A stretch of 64,000 nucleotides of DNA from J014 sp964486055 (lineage in GTDB: Bacteria; Acidobacteriota; Blastocatellia; Pyrinomonadales; Pyrinomonadaceae). Each line of letters starts with the position of its first letter. The first letter of the stretch is position 1. The notes below the pieces were generated by a model that saw only the letters and a list, made by a program, of their open reading frames with translations, was not told the origin of the DNA and did not search any database. This document shows, in pieces, positions 17,116 through 26,125 of the stretch. The stretch covers positions 32,235 to 96,234 of the forward strand of contig CAZALE010000009.1 of NCBI GenBank assembly GCA_964486055.1. Reading direction: 5' to 3'. The translations under genes and the position numbers were made by a program.

Positions 17116-17433
17116 ATGAGTGCATTAAATCGAGAAGAGCGAAGAAGATATGAGCGAAAAAGAGTTCAGGTAAGAGTTGATTTTGCAGATGGAGATTCAA
17201 TTACAACATCTGCAAGTAGTCGCGATATAGGGTTAGGTGGATTATACATCCTGACCGATGCGGAGGTTCAGCAAGGCTGTTCGCTGAAAATAACTATAGA
17301 TCTTACAGAAGGTAGATTTGAGAGTGATGCGGTTGTCGTATATGTGGATGAGGGATGTGGGTTTGGTGTTAGATTTAAAAATCTGTCCGAAGAGAACGAA
17401 AAAATCTTGAGAAGATCACTCGACTTGAAGTAA
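17116..17433 (+). CDS. PilZ-domain protein
   Basis: A 105-residue stand-alone PilZ domain, a fold that usually binds cyclic di-GMP and controls motility, exopolysaccharide or pili. The N-terminal RRRYERKRVQVRVDF provides the R-x3-R arginines, and SRDIGLGGLYI corresponds to the D/N-x-S-x-x-G motif, with Gly where Ser is usual; c-di-GMP binding is therefore likely but not certain. The frame is open from a GTG at 17068, but the ATG at 17116 has GGGAGAAA about 9 nt upstream and starts just before the domain. It lies between the nuo operon and a GCS2 ligase and has no obvious functional partner there. Confidence 0.8.
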   Translation: MSALNREERRRYERKRVQVRVDFADGDSITTSASSRDIGLGGLYILTDAEVQQGCSLKITIDLTEGRFESDAVVVYVDEGCGFGVRFKNLSEENEKILRRSLDLK

Positions 17434-17468
17434 AGTTATTTAAAAGACTGAAGTTTGATGAGGGAAAG

Positions 17469-18584
17469 ATGTTTGAACAATTCACGCTTGGAATCGAAGA
17501 GGAATTTCAGATCGTAGATCCGAAGACGCGTGAGCTAAAATCACATGTTTCGGAAATCCTCGAAGAGGGTAGGCTTTTGTTGGGTGAGAAAGTTAAACCA
17601 GAGATGATCCAATCTACAATCGAGGTGGGCACTGGGGTTTGTAGAAACATAAAGGAAGCTAAGGAGGATATAAGAAAACTTCGTTGTATAGTTTCAGCAT
17701 TGGCTCGTCGTAAAGGGCTTGTGATAGTTGCGGCTTCAACTCACCCCTTTTCCAAATGGTCAGAGCAGCAGATTTATGAGCATGATCGTTACAAGCTCTT
17801 AGTAGATGAAATGCAAATGGTTGCTCGCTCACTTCTCATATTTGGCTTACATGTTCATGTAGGGGTTGCTGATAGAGAGAGGCAAATTCATATAATGAAT
17901 GCTGCTCGCTACTTTCTACCTCACGTGCTGGCCTTATCGACATCATCTCCATTTTGGCTTGGTTTTAACACAGGACTTAAAAGTTATCGCAGTGAAGTAT
18001 TCAAGAAGTTCCCCAGAACTGATATCCCGGATTATTTTGATTCATACCAGTCCTTCGAAAGTTACGTTAATTTACTCATCAAGATGAATTGTATTGATAA
18101 CGGTAAAAAGATATGGTGGGATGTGCGTCCGCATCCAAATTTTCCCACTCTTGAATACAGAATTTGTGATATTCCGACTCGAGTCGACGATACAATCGCC
18201 ATTGCTGCTCTTTTTCAGGCTATCACGGCAAAGCTTAATAAACTGATTGACCAAAATCTTGGATTTCGGCTATATCGTAGAGCATTGATTCAAGAGAATA
18301 AATGGAGAGCAGTTAGGTACGGGTTAGACGGAAAATTACTGGATTTAGGTAAGCAAAAGGAAGTTCCCGTTCGGGATTTAATTTGTGAACTGTTAGAGTT
18401 TGTAGATGATGTAGTAGACGAATTAGGCTCTCGCGAGGAAATAGAACATATCTATACGATTTTAAAGCGTGGGACATCTGCTGATGAACAATTGCAGGTT
18501 TATGAGGAAACTAAAGATCTAAACGCAGTAGTGGACATGCTTATAGAAAGAACCATGGAAAATGTTCCAGAAAAATGCTTTTAA
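17469..18584 (+). CDS. Carboxylate-amine ligase, GCS2 (YbdK) family
   Basis: 371 residues of the glutamate-cysteine ligase type 2 family, ATP-dependent ligases that join a glutamate carboxylate to an amine; some members make gamma-glutamylcysteine. The N terminus LGIEEEFQIVDP carries the acidic metal-binding motif typical of the family. HVHVGVADRER (near 123-133) and VRPHPNFPTLEYRICD (near 219-234) are further conserved stretches. Length matches YbdK-type proteins. GAGGGAAAG precedes the ATG. It converges with a glutamine amidotransferase gene 306 nt away. The actual substrate cannot be told from sequence. Confidence 0.85.
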   Translation: MFEQFTLGIEEEFQIVDPKTRELKSHVSEILEEGRLLLGEKVKPEMIQSTIEVGTGVCRNIKEAKEDIRKLRCIVSALARRKGLVIVAASTHPFSKWSEQQIYEHDRYKLLVDEMQMVARSLLIFGLHVHVGVADRERQIHIMNAARYFLPHVLALSTSSPFWLGFNTGLKSYRSEVFKKFPRTDIPDYFDSYQSFESYVNLLIKMNCIDNGKKIWWDVRPHPNFPTLEYRICDIPTRVDDTIAIAALFQAITAKLNKLIDQNLGFRLYRRALIQENKWRAVRYGLDGKLLDLGKQKEVPVRDLICELLEFVDDVVDELGSREEIEHIYTILKRGTSADEQLQVYEETKDLNAVVDMLIERTMENVPEKCF

Positions 18585-18890
18585 CTCGCGCTATTTCGTC
18601 CACAAAAGTGTGTCCATAGAAAGCAATTGCAGCTTAACCAGTCTTTCGCGATGTCGTAAACGCTGAGTGCAATCCAGCGCGTTTTCATCCAATCTTTAAA
18701 TGATTCAAAAGAACTAAGTCCCTCAGCAAAGTAGGTTAAATGTCTTGAGTGTGAATAACGAAAGGATGTAAAAGAGCCCTTTTAATTAAGTTTTGATTAC
18801 CAAAAATCTCGATGATTGCTGCTCTTAAGTTTATTTTGGAGTGATAAAAGGGTGAAGTTCATCGCAGATTTTTTGTCGGAGTGGCAACAT
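18585..18890. other. Intergenic region between convergent genes, nothing recognised
   Basis: 306 nt between the stops of the GCS2 ligase (plus) and the glutamine amidotransferase (minus). I see no tRNA, no convincing hairpin with a T tract and no plausible ORF. A short plus-strand reading frame starting at 18881 lies mostly antisense to the amidotransferase and is not supported. Confidence 0.5.
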
Positions 18891-19829
18891 TCATGTTCTT
18901 TTGTGTTGTAATGCTAGTTTTAGAAAGTTTTCAAACAGGATTCTACCGTCTCGCGATTCGTTGGGATGTTCCCATCTTGTTCTATTCTTCGACCAATCCT
19001 CAAATGACTTCTCTAAGTGAAACTGAACAGAATATATCAACTGGCCGTCTGATCGTTTCACCATCATTTGATTTCTACAGAGATATGAAGTAGCGAGTAA
19101 TTTGAAGCTTTCTGGAACTCCATCCACCTGCAAGCCATGATTTTGCCATACGCGCAGGATATCGTCCTCTAGAGTGTAATCCTGCCAAACTCGACCCTCG
19201 GCACTATCTCGATTTTTCGCTGCTACACCAGCAAATATTGGATCATTAACATCTATGATTTTTATAAAACGGTATTGATATTCTACGATTCGACCAGTGC
19301 GCTTTTCTGAAGGATCAAAACCATCCAGAGTTTTCAATTTACACCCAAAGGCTAAACCCACTAATTGATGTGATCCGCAAATTGCCAGTATAGGGGTTTT
19401 TGTTTTTTGCAAGAACTCTTCAGCTTTTTTGAGATGTAATGGATTGTAATAATCGAAATCTGATAGGGTTCCGCTCATCACTATTGCATCCGGAGAGAAA
19501 GTCTTGTCAGCTTCCTCTATCTCTGATAGATGTACTGTCAACGTGCGTGGTTTTTTGACAAGTCTATTCACATTTTTGGCGATGTTTTCACAAGCCATTC
19601 CAGCTATCTTATTTTCTAACCTAAGCTTCGAGGTTAATGAATCTGCCCACTCCTGCTTAGCCAAATTTGACAAATCACTTTCATACCTAAGTAAACAATT
19701 GACTATTAAAACTTTTGCAGTTTCGATGCGTTTTTCGATTGGTTCATAAACACAGAAATTCCTCTTGTTAAAGGGGAAAGGAAGTGTTGAGAGATTTTCT
19801 TCTTTAATTTTTGTGATTGAGTCGAGCAT
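18891..19829 (-). CDS. Class I glutamine amidotransferase-like protein
   Basis: 312-residue protein with a GMP-synthase-type GATase domain in its C-terminal two thirds. The nucleophile elbow AICGSHQLVGLAFG (near residues 148-161) supplies the catalytic Cys. The His/Glu pair is in SVQFHLEKS (near 270-278), where Leu replaces the usual Pro of QFHPE. About 100 N-terminal residues precede the domain and are not recognised. No synthetase partner is adjacent, so the acceptor reaction is unknown; it could be a stand-alone hydrolase or serve the nearby GCS2-family ligase, which is only inference. Confidence 0.75.
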   Translation of the reverse strand: MLDSITKIKEENLSTLPFPFNKRNFCVYEPIEKRIETAKVLIVNCLLRYESDLSNLAKQEWADSLTSKLRLENKIAGMACENIAKNVNRLVKKPRTLTVHLSEIEEADKTFSPDAIVMSGTLSDFDYYNPLHLKKAEEFLQKTKTPILAICGSHQLVGLAFGCKLKTLDGFDPSEKRTGRIVEYQYRFIKIIDVNDPIFAGVAAKNRDSAEGRVWQDYTLEDDILRVWQNHGLQVDGVPESFKLLATSYLCRNQMMVKRSDGQLIYSVQFHLEKSFEDWSKNRTRWEHPNESRDGRILFENFLKLALQHKRT

Positions 19830-19938
19830 TTCAAGATCTTAAAAATTTAACACTTTGATAACTTGCCACATTAGAGATAAAAAAGCAAGAGGGCTAGCCC
19901 TTAAAGCGATGCCCTCATACTGATTTTGATGTTAAATT

Positions 19939-20628
19939 TTACTTGCTACCTTTTCCGACCTGAACCTTTGCTGGTCTGAGGAGTCTCTCTCCAATTTTAT
20001 AACCTCTTTGATATTCGAGAGTTACTTTGCCTTCTTTGTCAGGCTCGACCTCTATTGTATCTATGGCTTCGTGAACTTCAGGATTAAAGTCAGATCCTAC
20101 AGAGGGAATAGGCTCTACACCTAGATTAGTGAGGGTCTGTTCAAATGATCTAGCAGTGCCTTTGACTCCCTCTATCAGCTTTTCAAGCGATGATTCCTTT
20201 TCTGCATGCTCAATTGCTAGTTTTAAATTGTCTAGTATAGGTAGCAGCGTCTTGAGAAATTGGAATTGAGCTTGCTGAGAGCGCTCTTCGAGATTTTTCT
20301 TGATTCTCTCGCGCATCTCAGCCGTTTCTTTTTCCATCTTTGCCACGAGCTCTTCAAACTTTGCCTGTACGGCTATTAGCTTAGCCTCAGCGGCCTCGCG
20401 TCTAGCTCGTTCCTCTTTGAGCTCGTTTTCGAGTTTTATAACCTCTACGGATTTGGGTTGTTCGGTCTTTGCTGTTTTCTCGGTGGATTCTTCACTAAAA
20501 ACGTCCTCTCGCAATTCACCTTCCTCTGTAAAACGCCTTTTATCTTTCACTTTTATTTCCTCGACTTTTTCTTGTTCAATTTGAGTTTCAATGTTGTTAT
20601 TTTTGCTATTTTCCATCATAGCTGCCAT
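19939..20628 (-). CDS. grpE: Nucleotide exchange factor GrpE
   Basis: Cochaperone that releases ADP from DnaK. 229 residues: a charged disordered N terminus, a long coiled coil from about 60 to 130, and the beta domain near 165-225 containing NPEVHEAIDTIEVEPDKEG and the C-terminal GYKIGERLLRPAKVQVGKG signature. It lies 73 nt downstream of clpB on the same strand, with a strong hairpin between them. dnaK and dnaJ are not in the window. Start could be any of Met 1, 4 or 5. Confidence 0.95.
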   Translation of the reverse strand: MAAMMENSKNNNIETQIEQEKVEEIKVKDKRRFTEEGELREDVFSEESTEKTAKTEQPKSVEVIKLENELKEERARREAAEAKLIAVQAKFEELVAKMEKETAEMRERIKKNLEERSQQAQFQFLKTLLPILDNLKLAIEHAEKESSLEKLIEGVKGTARSFEQTLTNLGVEPIPSVGSDFNPEVHEAIDTIEVEPDKEGKVTLEYQRGYKIGERLLRPAKVQVGKGSK

Positions 20629-20663
20629 AGGTGAAGAGTTTCCAAACTTTAAGTTTAACAGAA

Positions 20664-20691
20664 TAGAGACTGGTTTTGAAACCAGCCTCTA
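20664..20691 (-). terminator. Hairpin between clpB and grpE
   Basis: A 13-bp inverted repeat with one mismatch and a 2-nt loop (20664-20676 with 20679-20691) lies just after the clpB stop on the minus strand. The T tract after it is poor, so it may be a partial terminator, an mRNA-stabilising structure or a processing site that sets the clpB to grpE ratio. Confidence 0.5.
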
Positions 20692-20701
20692 CTCGGATGG
20701 T

Positions 20702-23296
20702 TTAGGCTGAAGCCTTTGCTGTTTCTGTTATGAACTTCAGTTGATCATTCTCGGCTTTGATTCTTATGGTTTGACCGCTTTTGATCTCACCACTTAGAAG
20801 CTTCATAGCCAAAGGATTCTGTATGAGAGTTTGTATTGTGCGCTTCAACGGCCTAGCACCGAAAGTTGGATCATACCCCTCACGGGCAATGAGTTCTTTA
20901 GCTGAATCCTCGAGGATAACTCGTATATTGCGATCCTGTAAGCTGCGTTGTAAGCGCTCAATTTGTAAGTCGATAATTTGGTTGATTTGTTCTCTCGAGA
21001 GCTGGTGGAAGATAACGATCTCATCAATTCTATTGAGGAATTCTGGCTTGAAGTACTCTCGTAAGATTTGCATTACGGCCTCGCGAGTTCTTTTTTCATC
21101 ACCACTGAGGTTTAGAATCTCCCTCGAACCTAGATTAGAGGTCATGATGAGGACAGTGTTTCTAAAGTCAACCAAACGTCCTTTAGAGTCGGTCAATCTA
21201 CCGTCATCTAGAATTTGAAGCAATATGTTAAATACATCTGGATGCGCTTTCTCTATTTCATCGAATAGCACAACAGAGTATGGGCGACGACGTATGGCCT
21301 CCGTGAGTTGGCCGCCTTCTTCGTAGCCGACATATCCCGGAGGTGCACCGATCATGCGTGCCACGGCGTGCTTCTCCATGTACTCTGACATATCGAGCCT
21401 TACCATTGCTCGCTCATCATCGAAGAGAAATTCAGCTAGAGCCTTGGCTGTTTCAGTTTTACCGACGCCCGTAGGACCTAGAAAGATGAAGGAACCAATT
21501 GGTCTATTCGGGTCCTGTAATCCAGCTCTGGCTCTTCTAACTGCGTTAGCAACTGCAGATAAAGCTTCATCTTGGCCTATTACTCTCTTTCTCAGGGCGT
21601 CTTCCATCCTCAGTAACTTCTGCTTTTCACTCTCTAGAAGTTTGGAAACAGGAATACCTGTCCATTTAGCCACTACTTCTGCTATGTCCTCTTCGGTGAC
21701 TTCTTCTTTCAAAAAAACGCTCTCCTTTTGCAACTCGGCAAGCTTGGTTTGCTCCACGGCTAACTGTTTTTCTAGTTCTGGTATCCTTCCATAGCGGAGT
21801 TCAGCAGCCCTCTGTAAATCTCCAATGTTCTGAGCGCGTTCTAATTCAAGCTTCGCTTCCTCGATTTGTTCCTTAATTGAGCGAATCTTCTCAATTTTTT
21901 CCTTTTCTGATTGCCATTTTGCCTTCATTGCACTCGATTTTTCTTTTAGATCAGCAATCTTCCTCTCTATGTCTGCAAGCCTCTCTCTTGCTTTTTCGTC
22001 TGTTTCACGAGATAGAGCCTGTCGTTCAATTTGAAGCTGTAGGATTTCGCGTTCCAGCTCATCGATTTCTTGAGGCAAGCTATCTATCTCAATTCTGAGT
22101 CGGGAAGCCGCCTCATCTATCAGATCTATGGCTTTATCTGGTAAAAACCTGTCGGTAATGTAACGATTGCTAAGTGTGGCAGCGGCAACAATGGCTGAGT
22201 CCGTTATGCGTACCCCGTGGTGTACCTCGTATCTCTCTTTTAGTCCACGCAAAATTGCAATGGTATCTTCTACGGAAGGCTCGCTTACGTATACTTTCTG
22301 GAATCGGCGCTCGAGGGCTTTATCCTTTTCTATGTATTTTTGATACTCATTCAGAGTGGTCGCGCCGATACAACGTAAAATACCTCTCGCAAGAGCTGGC
22401 TTTAACATGTTAGAGGCATCTATAGCTCCTTCAGAAGCCCCAGCTCCAACCAGAGTATGAATTTCATCGATGAAGAGAATTATTTGTCCTTCAGCTCTTT
22501 CAATCTCCTTTAGAACTGCTTTTAATCTTTCCTCAAATTCCCCTCTGTACTTTGCTCCAGCTAACATCGCTCCCAGATCCAAGGCAACCAATCTTTTATT
22601 TTTCAAGGTTTCTGGGACGTCACCGGATACAATTCGTTGAGCTAACCCCTCAACTATCGCAGTTTTTCCAACTCCGGGTTCGCCAATTAAGACCGGATTA
22701 TTTTTGGTTCTTCTAGACAAGACTTGGATGGTGCGACGTATTTCATCATCTCTTCCGATTACCGGATCAAGCTTTCCCTTACGGGCTAGCTCAGTCAAGT
22801 CAATTGCATATTTTTCTAAGGCTTGAAAATTCTCTTCGGCATTCGGATCAGTAATCTTGCTACCCCCTCTCATTTGTTCTATTACCTTTAGGGCATCATC
22901 TTTACTAACGCCATATGATCTCAGAATACGACCTGCATCACCGCTTTTATCGTCAGCAATTGCAAGAAGAAGATGTTCAGTAGATATGTAATCATCTCCC
23001 ATGCTCTCTGCCTCTTTTTGAGCTGACTGAAAGATTGAATTGGTGCGAGTACTAAAATATTGCTGACCACCCATCACCTTCGGAAAACGTCTGATTACGT
23101 CGTTGAGTTCATTGGTTATCCCATTGATGTTAGCGCCTATCTTTCCTAAAATCGAACGTACTACACCTTCCTTCTGATCAAGCAAGGCTGCCAATATGTG
23201 TTCGGGTTCGACTTGTTGGTGCTGATTTTTTTCAGCTATTGTAATCGCCTCTTGTATTGCTTCTTGCCCGCGTATTGTAAATCTATCGAATCTCAT
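20702..23296 (-). CDS. clpB: ATP-dependent disaggregase ClpB
   Basis: Hsp100 ring ATPase that extracts polypeptides from aggregates with DnaK. 864 residues, the family length. Order: two N-terminal Clp repeats (1-150), AAA1 with Walker A GEPGVGKTAIVEG near 205, the middle coiled coil (about 400-530), AAA2 with GPTGVGKTETAKAL near 610, and the C-terminal D2-small domain. The long coiled-coil M domain separates it from ClpA and ClpC. AAGTGAGGTGATG precedes the ATG. It follows hsp20 on the minus strand, with a terminator between, and precedes grpE. Confidence 0.98.
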   Translation of the reverse strand: MRFDRFTIRGQEAIQEAITIAEKNQHQQVEPEHILAALLDQKEGVVRSILGKIGANINGITNELNDVIRRFPKVMGGQQYFSTRTNSIFQSAQKEAESMGDDYISTEHLLLAIADDKSGDAGRILRSYGVSKDDALKVIEQMRGGSKITDPNAEENFQALEKYAIDLTELARKGKLDPVIGRDDEIRRTIQVLSRRTKNNPVLIGEPGVGKTAIVEGLAQRIVSGDVPETLKNKRLVALDLGAMLAGAKYRGEFEERLKAVLKEIERAEGQIILFIDEIHTLVGAGASEGAIDASNMLKPALARGILRCIGATTLNEYQKYIEKDKALERRFQKVYVSEPSVEDTIAILRGLKERYEVHHGVRITDSAIVAAATLSNRYITDRFLPDKAIDLIDEAASRLRIEIDSLPQEIDELEREILQLQIERQALSRETDEKARERLADIERKIADLKEKSSAMKAKWQSEKEKIEKIRSIKEQIEEAKLELERAQNIGDLQRAAELRYGRIPELEKQLAVEQTKLAELQKESVFLKEEVTEEDIAEVVAKWTGIPVSKLLESEKQKLLRMEDALRKRVIGQDEALSAVANAVRRARAGLQDPNRPIGSFIFLGPTGVGKTETAKALAEFLFDDERAMVRLDMSEYMEKHAVARMIGAPPGYVGYEEGGQLTEAIRRRPYSVVLFDEIEKAHPDVFNILLQILDDGRLTDSKGRLVDFRNTVLIMTSNLGSREILNLSGDEKRTREAVMQILREYFKPEFLNRIDEIVIFHQLSREQINQIIDLQIERLQRSLQDRNIRVILEDSAKELIAREGYDPTFGARPLKRTIQTLIQNPLAMKLLSGEIKSGQTIRIKAENDQLKFITETAKASA

Positions 23297-23334
23297 TTTT
23301 CATCACCTCACTTACTCTACTTTTTAGTTTAATT

Positions 23335-23365
23335 ATAAAAGCAAGGTCCCAACTGAGGACCTTGC
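23335..23365 (-). terminator. Intrinsic terminator after hsp20
   Basis: A perfect 9-bp stem (23341-23349 with 23357-23365) with a 7-nt loop, followed on the minus strand by TTTTAT. It lies 40 nt after the hsp20 stop and 45 nt before the clpB start. It should limit read-through from the strong hsp20 promoter into clpB. Confidence 0.8.
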
Positions 23366-23404
23366 AAATTTTAGTCAGAGAGAAAAAGTTTTTCCCTCAA
23401 GAGC

Positions 23405-23896
23405 TTAGGCAGATTTGCCACTGACTTCAACAGTTTCTTTAGACTGACTCCCAGAGGAAGATGCCTTTATTTCAATCCTACGAGGCTTAGCTTCCTCTCT
23501 CTTAGCTATCGTCAGTCTCAAGACTCCATTGTCAAACTCAGCCGTTATGTTCTCAGTATCTACAGTCGGTGGCAGAGTGAACGAACGGGTAAAGCTGCCG
23601 TAACGGCGTTCAATCCTATGATAATTGTCTCCTTCTTCTTTCTTCTCGAACTTCCTTTCGCCCTGAATGGTTAACACATTATTTTCAATTGAGATGTTCA
23701 CATCTTCAGGTTTCATTCCAGGAAGTTCAGCTTCGAGGACTACCTGATCTTTATTTTCAAATATATCAACGCTCGGAGTCCAAGCTCCGCTCATTAAATC
23801 ATCCTCGAAACCACGAGAGAAGTTTGAGAGTATCCTATTCATTTCTTCTTGTAAGCTACGAATTTCACGGAACGGATCATATCTCATTATGTTCAT
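23405..23896 (-). CDS. Small heat shock protein, Hsp20 family
   Basis: ATP-independent holdase that keeps unfolding proteins soluble for refolding by ClpB and DnaK. 163 residues: N-terminal segment beginning MNIMRYDPFREIRSLQEEMN, alpha-crystallin domain from about residue 42 to 135 with ELPGMKPEDVNISI and the terminal FDNGVLRLTIAK strand, then a Ser/Lys tail. AAAGGAGGTC provides a strong ribosome binding site, and a near-consensus promoter lies about 50 nt upstream. No CIRCE element is seen. Confidence 0.96.
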   Translation of the reverse strand: MNIMRYDPFREIRSLQEEMNRILSNFSRGFEDDLMSGAWTPSVDIFENKDQVVLEAELPGMKPEDVNISIENNVLTIQGERKFEKKEEGDNYHRIERRYGSFTRSFTLPPTVDTENITAEFDNGVLRLTIAKREEAKPRRIEIKASSSGSQSKETVEVSGKSA

Positions 23897-23942
23897 ATCC
23901 TTTGACCTCCTTTTCCAAAATTTTTATTGTTAGTCTAATTGT

Positions 23943-23971
23943 ATAATAAAATATGAGTAATGCTTTGTCAA
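23943..23971 (-). promoter_or_regulatory. Near-consensus promoter of hsp20
   Basis: On the minus strand TTGACA (23966-23971) and TATTAT (23943-23948) are separated by exactly 17 nt. The predicted start is near 23936, giving a leader of about 40 nt. The perfect -35 box suggests vegetative sigma control; no CIRCE-type inverted repeat accompanies it. Confidence 0.75.
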
Positions 23972-24109
23972 GTATCTTGATGAAAATTTTTGCAATTTTT
24001 ATGAAATTTTCAAAAAGGTATGTGCGGAGGTGACAAGGTAAGTTTTATGAGATATATTCTTGCGTTGGTATTCGAATAATCCTTGAGAAAAGGTTTTCAG
24101 AGGCGCTGA

Positions 24110-25195
24110 ATGTGGAGAAACATTGTTAGAGAAGCTTTGTTGATTTTGTCGGCGATTTTGGCTTCGTTTTTTGTAGGCGGCGTTTTCATTTTATTAGTAG
24201 GTGATAATCCGCTAAGTACTTATTGGATTCTGCTTTCAAACTCCTTCGGTTCGATCAAGGATATTTGTTACACACTTTTTTATGCAACTCCTTTAATTTT
24301 TACAGGTTTATCGGTAGCTGTAGCTTTCCGGTGTGGGCTTTTTAACATAGGAGCTGAAGGGCAGTTATACGTTGCGGCTTTTGCGACGGCGTGGGTTGGC
24401 ATAAAATTCGGAGGCGTTGTAGTTGATATTGCAGGGCAAGAAGAGAATTGGGCTTGGATGGATCTGCCAGCTTTCATGCTTGTACCCTTATGCATCTTGA
24501 CTGCTATCACGGCTGGTGGTTTGTGGGGAGCGGTGGCCGGATATTTGAGAGCGCGTTTCGGTGCGAGCGAAGTGATAAATACTATAATGCTGAATTTTAT
24601 TGCTGTAGCCTTGGCTGGATACTTAACTCAGTATCATTACCGCATTCCTGGCGATCCGATACTTCAAACAGCTCCTATAGGTTCATCTGCTTACATCCCT
24701 CAATTGAATCAATTTTTTTCCTTCATTCCCAGGGATGTGCCTCTCAATCTATCTTTTTTAATCGCGATTTTCATGTGTTTCGTGGTGTATTTTTTTCTGT
24801 GGCACACAAAATGGGGATATGAGCTGAGAGCCGTCGGAGAAAATCCGTCAGCTGCTGAGTACGGTGGTATTTCACCTACAAAGCAGATCATCATAGCTAT
24901 GACCATTGCAGGGGCGCTTGCTGGCATGGTAGCTCTAGGTGAAATCCTGGGGGACAGGCATCGGTATTTTCATGACTTTTCTGGGGAGGTTGGCTTTTTA
25001 GGAATTGCTGTCGCGTTGTTAGGTAGAAATCATCCTTTCGGGGTTTTGTTAGCCGCACTGTTTTTTGCTGTGCTCATTCGAGGTGAAATATTTGTAGATG
25101 CTTTTACGAGATATATCTCAAAAGACATAGGTTTGATTTTACAGGCAATAGTGATTTTGTTTGTGGCTTGCATGGAAAAATATTCCAGGAAGTAG
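24110..25195 (+). CDS. ABC transporter permease, nucleoside/simple-sugar type (first)
   Basis: 361-residue inner-membrane permease of the BPD_transp_2 family, related to the nucleoside transporter permeases YufP/BmpC. About nine to ten hydrophobic helices; the signature FRCGLFNIGAEGQLYVAA lies near 73-90 and the conserved EAA-like loop RAVGENPSAAEYGGI near 240-254. A second permease of the same superfamily follows after 21 nt and PNP after that, which supports purine nucleoside uptake. The ATPase and the lipoprotein substrate-binding protein normally encoded with these are not next to it. Confidence 0.88.
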   Translation: MWRNIVREALLILSAILASFFVGGVFILLVGDNPLSTYWILLSNSFGSIKDICYTLFYATPLIFTGLSVAVAFRCGLFNIGAEGQLYVAAFATAWVGIKFGGVVVDIAGQEENWAWMDLPAFMLVPLCILTAITAGGLWGAVAGYLRARFGASEVINTIMLNFIAVALAGYLTQYHYRIPGDPILQTAPIGSSAYIPQLNQFFSFIPRDVPLNLSFLIAIFMCFVVYFFLWHTKWGYELRAVGENPSAAEYGGISPTKQIIIAMTIAGALAGMVALGEILGDRHRYFHDFSGEVGFLGIAVALLGRNHPFGVLLAALFFAVLIRGEIFVDAFTRYISKDIGLILQAIVILFVACMEKYSRK

Positions 25196-25216
25196 CGAAT
25201 AATATAGGAGGTGACA

Positions 25217-26122
25217 ATGACCGAGCTTTTTACTTTGGCACTTTTACTCTCAGCACTTCGTCTAGCTACGCCACTGATTTTCGCTGGTCTTGGTGGCTTG
25301 TTTTCAGAACGATCTGGGGTAATAAATATAGCTTTAGAAGGAATGATGCTTGCTGGAGCTTTTACTGCAGCTGTGGTGACTTACGAACTACAGAGTGCTT
25401 TTTTAGGATTTTCATCTGCATTATTCGCTGGAGCTTTAGTTGGAGCCGTTTATGCAGTTTCTGTGATAAAGTTTGAGGCTAATCAAGTGGTTGCTGGTTT
25501 TGCCATAAATCTTTTAATGCTGGGTTTACCTCAATTTCTAAGTGGTGCAATATATGATTCCACAGGATCCACGCCTCAAATCCCGAAAGAATTTTTATTA
25601 ACTCAATTTTTCAATGCTATTTCGTTAGCCTCTATTTTAGCGTTGGGTTTAGTTCCTCTTTGCTGGTATGTGCTATATAAAACGCCATTTGGATTGAGGC
25701 TCCGAGCAGTTGGAGAAAATCCAGAGGCTGCAGAGGCAGCCGGCGTAAATGTGATAATGTTAAGGTATATTGCGGTGATTATATCAGGAGCTCTGGCTGC
25801 AGCAGGTGGGGCGTATTTATCGATAGGACAAAGTTCACTGTTTACCCGTGGAATGACAGCTGGCAGAGGGTTTATAGCCCTCGCAGCGTTAATTTTGGCA
25901 AAGTGGCGTCCTGTTCCACTCTTATTCGCATGTTTATTTTTTGGTTTCACAGAGGCTATTTCCTTTCAAATTCAGGGCATTTTTAAGTTGCCTTCGGGAG
26001 AGGAGATCCCTGTTCAGTTCATTCAGATAATTCCTTATGTGCTTACAATAATTGTTCTAGCCGGTTTTATAGGACTATCGCGTCCTCCAAAATCTTTAGG
26101 TATTCCTTATAGAAAAGGTTGA
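25217..26122 (+). CDS. ABC transporter permease, nucleoside/simple-sugar type (second)
   Basis: 301-residue permease related to YufQ/NupQ, the usual heteromeric partner of the upstream permease. Conserved parts are GVINIALEGMMLAGAF (near 35-50) and LRAVGENPEAAEAAGVNV (near 163-180), paralogous to the equivalent motifs of the first permease. GGAGGTGACA stands directly before the ATG at 25217, so that start is chosen over the GTG at 25211. Eight or nine hydrophobic helices. The PNP gene begins 3 nt downstream, so import and phosphorolysis are probably co-expressed. Confidence 0.88.
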   Translation: MTELFTLALLLSALRLATPLIFAGLGGLFSERSGVINIALEGMMLAGAFTAAVVTYELQSAFLGFSSALFAGALVGAVYAVSVIKFEANQVVAGFAINLLMLGLPQFLSGAIYDSTGSTPQIPKEFLLTQFFNAISLASILALGLVPLCWYVLYKTPFGLRLRAVGENPEAAEAAGVNVIMLRYIAVIISGALAAAGGAYLSIGQSSLFTRGMTAGRGFIALAALILAKWRPVPLLFACLFFGFTEAISFQIQGIFKLPSGEEIPVQFIQIIPYVLTIIVLAGFIGLSRPPKSLGIPYRKG

Positions 26123-26125
26123 ACT

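Noticed and set aside
20781..21794. Long plus-strand reading frames of 145 and 146 codons
   Set aside because: Both are antisense to clpB, Ser/Leu/Arg-rich, without ribosome binding sites or conserved motifs.
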